Part shown: positions 32,570 through 43,475 of the stretch, in pieces | Layout: each line of letters begins with the position of its first letter | Numbering within the stretch: the first letter of the stretch is position 1 | Assembly (NCBI GenBank): GCA_021432605.1 | Contig: MU271143.1 | Location: forward strand, 1,745,277-1,809,276 | Reading direction: 5' to 3' | Length of the DNA stretch: 64,000 nt | Source: Coniochaeta sp. PMI_546 | Lineage: Eukaryota; Ascomycota; Sordariomycetes; Coniochaetales; Coniochaetaceae | Notes under the pieces: generated by a model | Told to the model about the DNA's origin: nothing | The model's input: the letters and a program-made list of their open reading frames with translations, nothing else | The model's database searches: none | Translations under genes and position numbers: made by a program

Positions 32570-33422
32570 ATGGACTCGCTTATTGATCTGTCCGACGCCT
32601 CCAAGGCGCTGGACCTCTCGCGGATTCGATACCAGCTTATGTGAGTTCGGGCTTCGCGACAATCTGACTTGCGAATGGTTCCGAAGCTCACATACTCTCT
32701 GCAGCCGTCTTGAGGACACAATTACCTTTCATCTGATCGAGCGCGTCCAATTTCCTCTTAACAAGAACATCTACATCCCCGGTGCAGTGCCGATTCCCGA
32801 CACTGACTTGAGCTTCATGGATTGGTATCTGCGAGAACAAGAAAAGCTACAGTCCTTGATCCGTCGCTTCGAGTCACCAGACGAGTATCCGTTCTTCCCA
32901 CAACAGCTCAACAAGCCGGTATTACCGTCTCTAGACTACCCCAAGATACTCCACCCGAACGATGTGAACGTCAACGAGAAAATCAAGGACTTCTACACCA
33001 AGTCGTTCCTGCCAAAAGTGTGCCCGGATTTCGGTCGCGAGGACCGAGGAGTGTCACAAGAGAACTACGGATCGTCTGCAACCTGCGACATTGCATGCTT
33101 ACAGGCGCTGTCGAGGAGGATACACTTTGGCAAGTTTGTCGCAGAGTCCAAGTTCCAGTCTGAAACAGAGAGGTTCACTCGTCTCATACAGGCCGGTGAC
33201 CGGGATGGGATCGGCGAGGCAATCACAAAGAAGGAGGTGGAGAAGAAGGTTCTTGAACGGCTCAAGCTGAAGGCACAGACTTATGGGACGGACCCGTCAC
33301 TCGGGGCAGAGGCTGGAGACCAGGTTAAGATCAACGTGGACGCTGTGGTGTCCATGTATGAAGACTTTGTCATTCCCTTGACTAAGGAAGTCGAGGTGGA
33401 GTATCTAATGCAGAGGCTCTAG
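32570..33422 (+). CDS. ARO7: chorismate mutase
   Basis: Two exons, 32570-32640 and 32705-33422, give 262 residues. The all-helical AroQ type is clear: [92 protein letters not shown] and the C-terminal [20 protein letters not shown]. The enzyme converts chorismate to prephenate, the branch to phenylalanine and tyrosine; the family is inhibited by tyrosine and activated by tryptophan. Length (yeast 256) and conserved basic residues suggest full activity. No export signal is seen, so it is cytosolic. The stop is 25 bp from that of the opposing BCP1. Confidence 0.97.
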
Positions 33423-33447
33423 ACGGCATACACTCGACATGTCCTGT

Positions 33448-34370
33448 TTATGAAGGCGGGCTAAGGTAGTCGCTAATCGCTTTCACCGCCCCCTGAAATT
33501 TGCTGGCCTCTATGAGGATCATGGATCCGTAGGACTTGACACCCATCTCCTGGAATGCCCTCTTGCTGTCAGCAACATTTTCATCCTCCTTGGTGTATTC
33601 GTAAGTTCCGTAAGCCGCCGCATGTTTTTGCAGCACTTCGTCTTCTGGGTGGAAGTAGTACAATGGCGCATCCTCCTTGGCCTTTTTCGTCTTTCGCTCG
33701 CCGTCGTTCAGCGTGGACTCGACCTCGTTGTAAGTCTTGGAGACGATGAGGTAATGAGAGAACTCGTAGGGTTCCTTGTCCTCCACAGCCGCTTCAATCT
33801 CATCAATGAGCATGGAATACATTGGTGGTATAATCTCCGAAGGCATATTGATCAGACGCTCAGTCAGAATAAGTCCGACTGGTTTTCTTGAGGTGAGAAG
33901 ATCCACGATCGGCGCAAGAGCCTCGTTCGTACGAGACTTCTCGACCAAGTATTGGACGAGGTCAAACACAGCTTTCTTTTCAGCGTGCTCAGCCAAGTTG
34001 AGAACCGTCAGGAAGGCGTAAGCGTCGTTGGCCTTGTCGTCAACCTTGACCGTTGAACCAATCGTCCGCTGCTCAACGATCAAATCGGCTAGAGCTGAGA
34101 GGTCGAACAACTGCGAGTCGACATCGAGGAGCTGCCTGAGAAGTGTCTTGACGCCGTGGAAGTCAATCTCTGGATCATAGTTGAACCACTCAAAGTCGAC
34201 GTTGACCACGTCGAAATCCTGCCATGGCGTTAGCAAGAGAGTGACTGGTTTTGAAGTGAGGCTGTACCCACATCGTCATCTGAGCTATCGTCTTCATCCA
34301 TCTTGACCAAGGTAGGGTCGTGAGCTGAGCTTGACTGGCCGTCAGCGTCCCTCGCCCGCTTTCTTGCCAT
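33448..34370 (-). CDS. BCP1: Bcp1 (BCCIP-family) nuclear chaperone/export protein
   Basis: Two exons, 34370-34272 and 34218-33448, give 289 residues. The N-terminus [20 protein letters not shown] is followed by an acidic stretch ([10 protein letters not shown]) and then the core [20 protein letters not shown] and [40 protein letters not shown] and [15 protein letters not shown] are further family blocks. In yeast, Bcp1 is a chaperone and export factor for Mss4 and ribosomal protein uL14; human BCCIP binds BRCA2 and p21. The role here is by homology. It converges with ARO7 and diverges from the GATA factor across 1.8 kb. Confidence 0.94.
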
Positions 34371-34545
34371 GCTAATTCAAGTTTAAAATAAATCTTGTGC
34401 AGTAGACACCAAGATAACCGCAGGTATGAAGTCGGACGCACAAGGCCTGATGTTGGAAGCAGGATGAGCATCGAGTAGGAGACCGCTATGTAAGTTGAGC
34501 ATATTGAAACCCCACTAAAAATTCTCATGCCCCTCCGAGAGACGC

Positions 34546-34560
34546 GATAAGATAAGATTG
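34546..34560 (+). promoter_or_regulatory. double GATA element, copy 1
   Basis: GATAAGATAAGATTG, 176 bp upstream of the BCP1 start codon. It contains two overlapping-spaced GATAAG cores, the HGATAR type bound by fungal GATA factors. The same 15 bases recur at 35161. Confidence 0.5.
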
Positions 34561-35150
34561 TCCATACAGAACCCCAACCCTAACGCTGCTGGGCCGCAGA
34601 GGTTCCCATTTCTTCCCACTCCATCGTTCCAAGCATTGGCATGATACTGGTTGAAGAACATTCAGTGATATCGTATAGCGGGAGTTGATCGTACACTAGT
34701 TCTCTTACCCCTTGTGGTGCGGCGACCTGCCTCGCAGTTCGCAAGACGACCCGGATCACTGGTTGACGTGTTATACCGAAGAATATTGTCGAGATAAGTC
34801 AGACCTCGCAAGTGATGAGCCCCGAGAAGTCACATATGAGAGTTGCATGACCAAGAGAATGGATCTTTAAATTAGGCCCGCGAGTTCAAGATCCCGTCTA
34901 TCTCCCGGCCGGTAAGATCTTTGTGAAATGAGGCCGTCTCCTCGACCCAAATAGCTACGCCCAGAAGCGGTGAAGGTCTTTCGTCGTTTACATGACTTCT
35001 GTTTTGGTAATGGGGAAATGGCAACTTTGAAGGGAAATCGGACAGCATAGTTACCTGCTGAGCATTACACCGCTGTCCGCCATAGGAGCGGCGGCGCCGT
35101 CATGGCATTGCTGATGGATTCAGCTCGTCAGGGACGTCAGCCAGCGATTG

Positions 35151-35175
35151 ATTGGGACAAGATAAGATAAGATTG
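35151..35175 (+). promoter_or_regulatory. reversed CCAAT box plus double GATA element, copy 2
   Basis: ATTGG (CCAAT on the minus strand) at 35151-35155 is followed five bases later by GATAAGATAAGATTG at 35161-35175. CCAAT-binding complex with HapX represses sreA in known aspergilli, so CCAAT next to GATA cores fits an iron-control element. The function is inferred, not shown. Confidence 0.5.
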
Positions 35176-35748
35176 AGAGTCGCGACGTTCCAGCTCGCTG
35201 TCGACTCACTGCATTGGCGCCTTGGCCTGGCTGTGTACTGTGGAAGACCCGCATCTAATCCCTGCGATGGTCTGTCAGCTGGAGAGGTACGTCAGAAAGG
35301 AGCGGAAAGGAAGACGGACCCACGGGCCTGTATTACTTTTAGGCGATTCGTGATTGGCCAGCTGCCCTCTACCGGGTCCATTCTCCGGACTGTGCCACGG
35401 ATTCTCGTCACCGACGCCGTTGAGAGAGCTCAGACTGTCGGTCGTTTTGATGTTATTGAATTAGGAATCCCGGTATTGTAAGGAAGGGGAAAACGCTGTC
35501 ATTTTGCTGGTGTTGCTTTGGAGAAGACGGAGTCCGAAGTTGGAGCCAAGCCCGGCCACAGGACACGTCGTCAGCCTTCATCTCTCATCTCTGAGCGCTC
35601 TTTCAGGTTACCGTCGATACTTGTACACTCGGGCACCTGTACACAGCGAGGAGACACATACCCGGCCCGTGTCATCAGGCAATTCTTTTCACCACTTCCG
35701 TCTTTCAACCCTCTTACTGTTGGCCCATTTCCAGCAAACCCCATCAGG

Positions 35749-35757
35749 ATCAGATAA
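35749..35757 (+). promoter_or_regulatory. SreA/Urbs1-type binding site
   Basis: ATCAGATAA is an exact match to ATCWGATAA, the extended site of the SREA/URBS1/SRE iron-regulatory GATA factors. It lies 436 bp upstream of the start codon of the SreA-type gene, which suggests autoregulation. Confidence 0.55.
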
Positions 35758-36192
35758 AATTGTCACTACGCAGTACATAACTCTTGGTCCCCGCCCTTCC
35801 AGGCCCTGGCATCCAACCTTGGGCCCTCTTTCGTCCGTCCACAGCCCATATTGCCAAACCGCAACTCACCTGGACCAAGAATCGCGTTACTTCCAGGCTT
35901 CCATTTCAATACCCACGTCAGCATCCAGACACGCCACGTCCAACCATCCTCTGTTCCAGCCAGACCGTTTACCAAGGTCACCCCACGTCTGTACAATTCC
36001 GTTCGCTGGCGTTTTCCGAGGTGGCGACACCAACATACAAGAACTTACCAGCCCGTGCTCCGCATGGTCTGCCGCCAATCTTCGGAACGCAGCTAACTTG
36101 AGTTGAGTCCCTGAGGAGCTCTAGTCCAGACGATTTGATCTTGCATCCATCATCTCACTACGTGCTTGTCGGAACCTTGCCTCGCCAGGCAA

Positions 36193-37875
36193 ATGGCTAT
36201 GTGCCAAGTACCGGAATCTCCAGTCATGGATGGACCAAAAGAACCCACCGCTTCGCTGAGGACTGCCCTTCCCTCCCGGCCGGTTTCGACAAAGGGTGAT
36301 AATGATTCAGCTTCGCGTGCTCGGACAGATTCAGTGCAGTCTGACGACGATCGTGTGGTCCACGACGCGCCCAGGTCGTCGAGCCCGCTGAGCTCAAGAA
36401 CAGCCACAAGTCCAAGTCCGATGCTGAGCCTCAGCCCGGAAGCGACCAGTGATGTGGTGAAGCCGGCCGCCGGTCAAGTCTGCCAGTATGTGTCCGCGAC
36501 CGCCGATCGCTCCCTTGAAGCATGCATTCTGACTTGATATTATAGGAACTGTGGCACAAGCGAGACACCACTTTGGAGAAGATCACCCACGGGAGCTACC
36601 ATCTGCAATGCTTGTGGTCTCTACCAGAAATCCAGGAACGCTCCCCGGCCGTTCAACTTGATTCGCCCGCAGCAAAGCAGTCTGCTTCGCATACCGAAAA
36701 AGTCCTTCGCGAGGAGTAATGCGCCGTTATTGCCGAAAGTCCCGGGTGCGACGTATGTTACCGAAGACTGCACCCCGTCAGGAACCTGTCCAGGCGGCGG
36801 ACGTTGTAATGGTACCGGCGGAGCGGATGGCTGCAGTGGTTGTCCCGCATACAACAACAGAGTCGCAAAGAGTGCCAGCATCAACGTCATGCAAGGCCGT
36901 AACGGTTCGACTCCCTCGAGGGTTCAAAAGTCTCCTGGGGCCGGCCAGGAAGAAGATGAGGGAGAAGACTCACCCCCGTCCCCCGTCGATATCGGCGCGC
37001 TTCACGTTCAGGGTCAGAACACCACTGTGGTGATTGCGTGTCAGAACTGTGGGACCACAATTACACCTCTCTGGCGGAGGGACGAGGCTGGTCACACGAT
37101 ATGCAACGCATGTGGTAAGTGCATATTGGTATCTCTTTCCCCTGCCGTAACCCTCCTCTAACCTGTTCCAGGCCTCTATTACAAACTCCATAATGTCCAC
37201 AGACCTGTAACAATGAAGAAAGCGATGATCAAGCGACGGAAACGAGTCTTACCTGCCGGTCAGAATCCGGAGGAAGCCAGAGATATGTCTGTGTCTCCGT
37301 CTCCTGGACCCGAGACACCGCGAGAAAAGGGGTCGACCAATGCAGATGGCTCGGTGAATCTCGGTTCCAAACCGAAAGCGGAGCAGGCGATGAGCCTTGT
37401 TCCGGAGGATGTATTGCAACGAACGCGGCAAGCCTCACCGCTCCGTCCAGGTGCAGATTTGACGCAGTACCATGTGGCGTCCTCATTGACGAACGAGAAC
37501 CGGCTGGCGCCTTTGACGTCGATAGCTGCAACTAGCGATAGGCAGTCATCATTATCCCCGGCTTCTTTTCTCTCACCCTCACGCAAGCGGTCGTTCTCGT
37601 CCACAGATATCGAGTTCCCTCAGAATGCCGAACACGATTCTTCAAAACGCTTGTCGTCGATAAAGTCCATCTTGAACCCAGCCGGAGGGTCGGGGACTGC
37701 TGAAGACAACAGAGAAACACCGCGGAGCTCTTTGCGATCCCCTGTACCGTCTCCTGACAAGGCAACGAGCGAGAGTGCTGCAGCGAAAGCCGAGAAGAGG
37801 GCGGCGCTGCAAAGAGAAGCAGAGTACATGAGGGCTCTTCTGGCAGCCAAGGAAAGGGAGTTGGCAGAGTTATGA
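36193..37875 (+). CDS. sreA: SreA/SRE-type iron-responsive GATA repressor
   Basis: Three exons, 36193-36485, 36546-37114 and 37172-37875, give 521 residues. Two GATA fingers of C-X2-C-X17-C-X2-C type lie at 97-121 and 263-287. Between them is the Cys-rich region that defines iron-sensing GATA factors: Cys at 173, 179, 185, 194 and 197 around [21 protein letters not shown] basic stretch ([14 protein letters not shown]) follows finger 2, and a short coiled coil (about 489-521) ends the protein. Orthologues (SREA, SRE, URBS1) repress siderophore synthesis and iron uptake when iron is plentiful; the Cys-rich region binds iron or an Fe-S cluster. Intron 1 splits finger 1 and intron 2 falls at the last Cys of finger 2. 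ATG 36199 is an alternative start. Confidence 0.95.
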
Positions 37876-38686
37876 ACGCATGGAATGATACCACGGATAA
37901 CTGGGAAAGGCAACGGTGCCATGGGTATGGGGATTTACATAGTAAAGGCGATTTGGGCGCAGGGAATATCTGGAGATGCATCAACAGGCTGCAGCTGTCG
38001 CAGACGGCCGGATCCGGTCGTACTGCCGTCAAAAGGGAGTTTTCACTACATGGTGACTCGTTCAACTTGAACGCTCAGCATGTCAGGTTGCGCATGCGCG
38101 AGTGTCTCGAAGCAGGGGCATGGTCGATGTCGTCATGCGAATGGGTAATACGCTGAGGAACATGCGACCTATTGAACATAGCACCCAAAGCATATACCAA
38201 CAGGCTAGCAGATCAAGGCTTCTAGAGCTTGAGCCTGTAGATGATAATCTCGAAATGCAAACAAACTCTTCATTTGAAGACCTCAACATGGCTTTTGGTG
38301 AATATCGAAAGAGCATCGTAGAGTGGGTGGGGCCGCTGCAGTTGCCTCGAAAAACGCATAACGACATCTATTGGAGATGTTACCCCGTTTAATCGAATAA
38401 TGACTTGCCTTGATGCTTCAAGCCGAGCTTTTGCCAAGAAGCGTCTGCAGGCCCCTTGTCGAGCTCCTTGTTTTGGAGGCTGGAGCTTTGCGTCAGTGGT
38501 CGCAAGTTGCATCGTCAGCCTTCTTTTTTGATCCGCAACACAATTTGCAACCACCAAGTCCCAATTCGTCTGCCTGATCCTGTCCACGCAAGCTCCCTCA
38601 AATCTCGCGGGCTATAACAAGCACATCTCAAAACTTGTCAGAAGTGTCTCATCCCATTACAGAGACAAGAAAAACCCAAAGCAAAG
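37876..38686. other. intergenic region sreA - TVP15
   Basis: 811 bp holding the sreA 3' end and the next promoter. A frame at 38102-38392 is open but begins with GTG and has no domain. Nothing else is supported. Confidence 0.45.
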
Positions 38687-39472
38687 ATGGATCTCTCCGA
38701 CTCATTGTACGTCGCCGTCCCATATCCGAACTGACTGAAGCTCGCTGAAGCTCGCATCAATTGACCTTCGTCGCTAATTTGAATTCTCTCGCCACAGCCG
38801 GATCATCAACCTCGCGGTTGGGATCATCATGATACTGGGAGGCGTCTCGCAGTTCTTCTCACCCTCATTGTACGAACCTCCCCTGAATGCGCTACTTTAG
38901 TCACAGCCCGCATCCCTGCATCTGCCGCAATAGCACAACTCGAATGCGCTGCGAGCACCAGATACGCTGCTCATTGCGGTGGCTGAGGGGGGCTCGCTGC
39001 GGATGCAACGGTGCAACGAGCTTGTACTAACATATCTGTTGCGCGATAGCAAGACAATCGTCATCGGCGTCTACGTGATCCTCTTCGGCTTAGGTATATC
39101 TAACCATATAGGCCCTGCGTGATGCACAGGAGGGCCAAAGCTAACGTTCCTCCCAGTCAACGGCCTCCTCGAGTTCCAGATTCCTCCCCAGGTCTCCCGC
39201 TATGCGTCCTTCCTCTTCTCCTTCATCGGCCGTGGCATTTGTAAGTTTGTTCAAGATTCCTTCTTGCACTACCCCATGTGGCTGACCGTAATCTAGTCTA
39301 CATCTTCATCGGCATCATTATTCTCGACCCCAGCTCGGTTTGGAAGATCATCTGCGGCTCCATTGTCGGCCTCGTCGGTGTCGCGTACTCCGCCCTCGAG
39401 TTCATCCCCTCGATCGAACCCCCCGCGAACATGCGCGAGGCGGATGCCGGCTGGGGTGCTGAGCAGGTCTAG
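38687..39472 (+). CDS. TVP15: Tvp15-like COPI-associated Golgi membrane protein
   Basis: Five small exons, 38687-38706, 38798-38869, 39050-39093, 39157-39240 and 39297-39472, give 131 residues. All junctions keep frame, and intron 2 carries a perfect TACTAAC branch site at 39025-39031. Four hydrophobic helices are seen: RIINLAVGIIMILGGVSQFF, KTIVIGVYVILFGLVNGLLE, YASFLFSFIGRGIFYIFIGI and KIICGSIVGLVGVAYSALEF. This is the COPI-associated (PF08507-type) family, represented by yeast Tvp15 of Tlg2-positive late Golgi vesicles. Its molecular role is poorly known. The short tail is acidic. Confidence 0.88.
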
Positions 39473-40326
39473 ATGACACGTACAACCTCTCGCGTTTCTG
39501 GCGATTCGGAGCATCGGGTTGTGAAGATGGAGGTGGAGTTGCTCGACCATTGGATACATCTTATGGCATGCCATGGACGGCGCTGTATCCGGAGACATTT
39601 CGCTGTGGCTGGAGGGCTGGTTGTGACTATGTAATTATATGGAGATGCAATGGGTAGGACAAGGTTTCATCCACAGAGGATGTGGTTCTGATAGAGGTTT
39701 CCCACGTTTAGTGTGATAAACGACGACCCAAGTTGACAAAACACACGTACGAGGATAGACTGTGCCGTGTAGACATGCGAAAATCTTGAACAGGAGTGCA
39801 CCGGCTACTCCAACACATGTCTCAGTTGCCAAAGATGCCAACGTGGTATCACAATCCATGCACCATGAATTCAACCTCATGCTTGATTCGTATCTCTGGT
39901 CAGCTTCTGACCTCAAAACCGTTGCTCAGTTGACGAACAGCTAGCTGGCTAACAGTCGTTCCTCACGGGTGCAACTGCGATCAATCTAGGCTAAGCTCAG
40001 GCTCAAGTATATAATACTCATTCCAAGAACGAACTCCCTTTCTCACCGGCATGTGGAGTAGTTGCATAGGCCATTCGTATTATACCCTTGGTCACTGGCA
40101 AGTAGGAGCGGAAGCAGAGGAACAACGGGGACACCAACACGGTAAGAGAGATTCGAGAGGCGCGTGACGCGGCAGAGGAGAAACTATATCGGCAGAATGT
40201 AAGCAGAACGCTCCTTGTTCCATCACTAGACGAACTCCTTGAGTCGTTATCAGTTACACAGGCTATCCGTAAAGACCCTACCTTGAAAGAGCCGAGTAGG
40301 CTATAAGCCTCTACCATGCCGTGTTT
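39473..40326. other. convergent intergenic region TVP15 / acinus-like gene
   Basis: 854 bp with only short frames. I see no feature beyond the two 3' ends. Confidence 0.45.
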
Positions 40327-42282
40327 CTAACGCCCATAACCACCATATCCATTCCGACCCCGTCTATCAGGCCGACCCTCATACGTCGGAAGCGGAGCGC
40401 CATCCAACCTCGACCGGGGCGCAAAACTGTCCCCCCTGCCGTTGTCGCGACCTCCCATGTACCGATCCCCGCGCGGGCGAAAGCTGGAAGGCGGCGGAGG
40501 GCCTCCACGACGAGGACCGCTCGGACGGCCGCCACCACCACCACGCATCTGGCGTTCCCGGTGTGGAGGTCGGATGCCAACGAACACCTCCTTTCCTCTG
40601 TCGACGAAAGAGTCAACGTTCTCGAACGTGTAGCGGTTGATATCCTCCACCGGGCCCATATCACGGTACTTGTCCTTGGTGTAGAAAGAGCGCATGTTAT
40701 CGATGCGCCGTCGCACTACCTCGTCTGACGCAGGCCTGTAGAGGAGCGAAGGTAGAGCCCGCGTTGCTTTGAAGCCTTCTTGCGGCGTCACACCACCCTG
40801 CAAGGGAAGCCCAGGCGGCATCCTCCCTCCTCTACCTCTGGGGCCGGTTGGTGCGCCTTGAACACCGCTTGTCGGTTGCGAAGGACCTGTTGGAACGAAG
40901 GTCGATGCTGGACCTGTCGGCGGTGCAGCTGCCCTAGGAGGAGGCGGTCGCGCAGTATCTGCTCCCCCTTCCTCCAGGCTCGCCGTCATGTTGCCGTCGG
41001 CATCCGCTTCATACACAACTTCCCAGCGGTTCATCTTCCCCCGGCCACCACCGTCAGCCTCTTCCCTATCGATCCAGTCCAGCACCTTTTCTGGAGGAAT
41101 GAAGTCGACCCAAAGGGCCTTTCTGTTCCGTTCATCGGGCCAGACCTGATCGTGGAGAGCAGAGCGCACCCTAGAAGCCGCGGAGATGCTGTTGAACTTG
41201 ACAAATGCGTGAGTTCTGATAGGGTCCAGGTAGAAATCCACGACGACATCAGGGTTCGGGTCCTTTGATGGTGGGGTCGCGAGCGCAATGAGGTGGTCCT
41301 TGACATCGACAGTGCGAAGCGGTCGCATGAAGTTTTTGATGTACAAGGCCGACGTTGCAGGGTGGATAGCTGGGACTACGGGGCGGTCATCTGCGCTGAA
41401 ATCGGCCTCGGCAGGCCCATCCTCTACCGTCCTCCCAGCAGCGTAGTCTTGGTAACTGTCACGAGGAGGTGTGTCTAAACCAGGCCGAGCCTCATACTTC
41501 TCTTCCACCTCAACGTCGTCCCCAGTGTTGCTATCGAACCGGGCTGTATCTTTAGTCTGAGAAGAAAGACTGTCGGGAAGTTTTGCTGGGGGCTCGGCGG
41601 AATCACCCTTGGGCCCGACAGGATCTTGCTTGAGCTCGTGAGACTCCCACTCTGGCTGAAAAGTTTTGTCCTTGCCGAGTGCAGCGCCAGGCTCTCCAGG
41701 TGTTTGCGAAACATCATCCATCTCTGAGTCGACCTGCCGAGGCTCTGGGTCGTCTGGTCGCAATCGTTTCCGGACACTCTCGTCGACAGACGGAGTACGA
41801 GAACGGCGCTTCCTACTCTGCGCGTCATTGATGACTTCGGTGACCGCAGGCATACTCTCCCTGGACTCACTCTCCTGCGAGATGTTGATTGTGGTGGTTG
41901 CTATCGGCTGGGCTGGAAGTTGCGCTTCGACAGTGTTATTCGAAGGTTCGGCATTCGATGCTAGAGAGTCGCCGCCTTCAGTGGGGAATGTGACATTGAC
42001 GGATGCGGGTGCATCTGTGCTGGGGCCATCATCTGCTGAGACATGCTCTAGAGAGACTTCAGCAGCGGGCTCTGGGGTGGTCGCGGCTCGGGATGGGTCT
42101 TGTTGCTCGGCGGGCTGGTCTTGATTCGGGGTTTCTTTGTCTGTACCTTCAGCTGGGCCATTCTCAACGGCAGAGGAGAGACGGTCGACGAGGTCTGCCT
42201 TCTTGCCGGCTTGAGGGAGGCCATGCTTCTTGAGCTCGGCTCTCAATTCTACAACTGTGAGCTTGTTCAGGTCGGTGGTCAT
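40327..42282 (-). CDS. acinus-like SAP/RRM protein of the exon-junction (ASAP) type
   Basis: Single exon, 651 residues. The N-terminus is a SAP DNA/RNA-binding domain (LTVVELRAELKKHGLPQAGK, KKADLVDRLSS at about 8-38). A long acidic, Ser/Pro/Glu-rich region follows with a bipartite basic patch SRKRRSRTPS. A divergent RRM lies at about 310-400: ALYIKNFMRPLRTVDVKDHL, then THAFVKFNSISAASRVRSAL and RKALWVDFIPPEKVLDWIDR. The C-terminal part has a conserved block near YTKDKYRDMGPVEDINRYTF and ends in RGG/Gly-Arg repeats. This layout matches fungal acinus-like proteins, which in animals join RNPS1 and SAP18 in the ASAP complex in splicing control. Identity as a true acinus orthologue is likely, not proven. 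Confidence 0.82.
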   Translation of the reverse strand: MTTDLNKLTVVELRAELKKHGLPQAGKKADLVDRLSSAVENGPAEGTDKETPNQDQPAEQQDPSRAATTPEPAAEVSLEHVSADDGPSTDAPASVNVTFPTEGGDSLASNAEPSNNTVEAQLPAQPIATTTINISQESESRESMPAVTEVINDAQSRKRRSRTPSVDESVRKRLRPDDPEPRQVDSEMDDVSQTPGEPGAALGKDKTFQPEWESHELKQDPVGPKGDSAEPPAKLPDSLSSQTKDTARFDSNTGDDVEVEEKYEARPGLDTPPRDSYQDYAAGRTVEDGPAEADFSADDRPVVPAIHPATSALYIKNFMRPLRTVDVKDHLIALATPPSKDPNPDVVVDFYLDPIRTHAFVKFNSISAASRVRSALHDQVWPDERNRKALWVDFIPPEKVLDWIDREEADGGGRGKMNRWEVVYEADADGNMTASLEEGGADTARPPPPRAAAPPTGPASTFVPTGPSQPTSGVQGAPTGPRGRGGRMPPGLPLQGGVTPQEGFKATRALPSLLYRPASDEVVRRRIDNMRSFYTKDKYRDMGPVEDINRYTFENVDSFVDRGKEVFVGIRPPHRERQMRGGGGGRPSGPRRGGPPPPSSFRPRGDRYMGGRDNGRGDSFAPRSRLDGAPLPTYEGRPDRRGRNGYGGYGR

Positions 42283-43475
42283 GTTTGCGGGTAGTGGTAA
42301 GTTGTTGACTCAAGCTTGCTCATTGCTCGACAGCGTCTCGCGATGATAATCTCGATTTCTGGGACGGTGGAGACAGAAAGATGCGCGAATGGCAGACTGT
42401 AGGAGGAGTATTGAAGAGACTGAAAGTTATTGCGTAGTATCTAGCGCTCAGTCTGATCGTCTTGGTTGTTGTTGCTATTGGGAAGAATGTAAAGGATGGA
42501 AGTATGAAATGGTAATGAATTCCTATGCAAGCAACCCTGACCTTTACGTCAAACACGATGAAATTGGGGCGCGTCGCGATTCCACAACTCCACTTCATGT
42601 GCGCAAAAGTGCCCAGTGGCTGCAGGGATATAGTGAGAAGCACAGACCACGAGCTGTGACGACACACGTCACATGCTTCAGAGTCTAACTACCATAGTAG
42701 TGGCCAGGGACCATCACTTACTAAGCAGTGCTAAGGTACGAAATGTTCGAGACAAAGGCTCTACCGGTAGTGAACGGAAGCCCGTGTTGTAAGATAATAT
42801 CTTTTCGTAGATCGTATATGCCCAGTATCTTGTAGCTTTGCACACCACCATTCTATCGGGACAATGACTCGGAGACTTCTCCCTGGACTCGGTGCATTTC
42901 CATTGGACCAAGGGGTAGCACCGTCTCGCAAGAAGTTCAACGCAGGTACAAGAAATGGCGGGGTTGGGCTCTATTGATGAAACAGGGTATCGCTGTCAGC
43001 CTGATATTCAGCGAATGGAAGGAGCAACCTTGAACAACAGGGCTGGATTCTTGCTGCCTTTGGAAATGGTACAGCCATGTTTTGCCTATGATCAACATCA
43101 CCGATCAAAACTGGCTTCCTCGCTTTCACACCCAGCCGTTGCAGCTGGATACTGTCTTCCCCTCCTGGTCTTGACTTGTTGCTACCTTATCCACGGGGAT
43201 CTTACCTTTCACACAGTCAACAAAAGGTTTAACCACAAGGACAAAACCCGAGGTCAAAGGCCAGACATAATGCAAAGATAATGTCCTGGTCCTGTTCTTA
43301 GTTGTGAGGCTGCAAACCCTTTAATAAATCTTGCAATATCCCCCAAATGTTTCGACGCCTTCAAACTTGATTCTCACCGCCATCTCACCAAGACTCTACC
43401 ACATCTACATTTCAACATCAAACGCTTCAAACTTCCAATCTGCAGGAGTCCGCAAACCCGCAAACCACAAGACCC
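42283..43475. promoter_or_regulatory. divergent intergenic region, 1.2 kb
   Basis: Between the acinus-like gene and the 560-residue orphan. A 108-codon plus frame at 42955-43281 begins with ATG but shows no domain and is probably chance. The 300 bp next to 43476 look like a pyrimidine-rich leader. Confidence 0.45.

Larger units (their letters stand above)
34371..36192. promoter_or_regulatory. long divergent control region BCP1 / SreA-type gene
   Basis: 1.8 kb without a believable gene; frames at 35504-36106 look like a pyrimidine-rich leader of the GATA-factor transcript. It contains two identical 15-base double-GATA elements, a reversed CCAAT next to one of them, another reversed CCAAT at 35353-35357 and a full SreA-type site (listed separately). 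Such a long upstream region is usual for a regulator. Confidence 0.6.

Noticed and set aside
28969-34924. Shared 13-mer GTAAGATCTTTGT at two distant sites
   Set aside because: Chance matches of this length are expected many times in 64 kb, and the flanks do not match.
35504-36106. 200-codon plus-strand frame upstream of sreA
   Set aside because: It starts without a good ATG, is Pro/Ser/His-rich from C/T-rich DNA and looks like a 5' leader.
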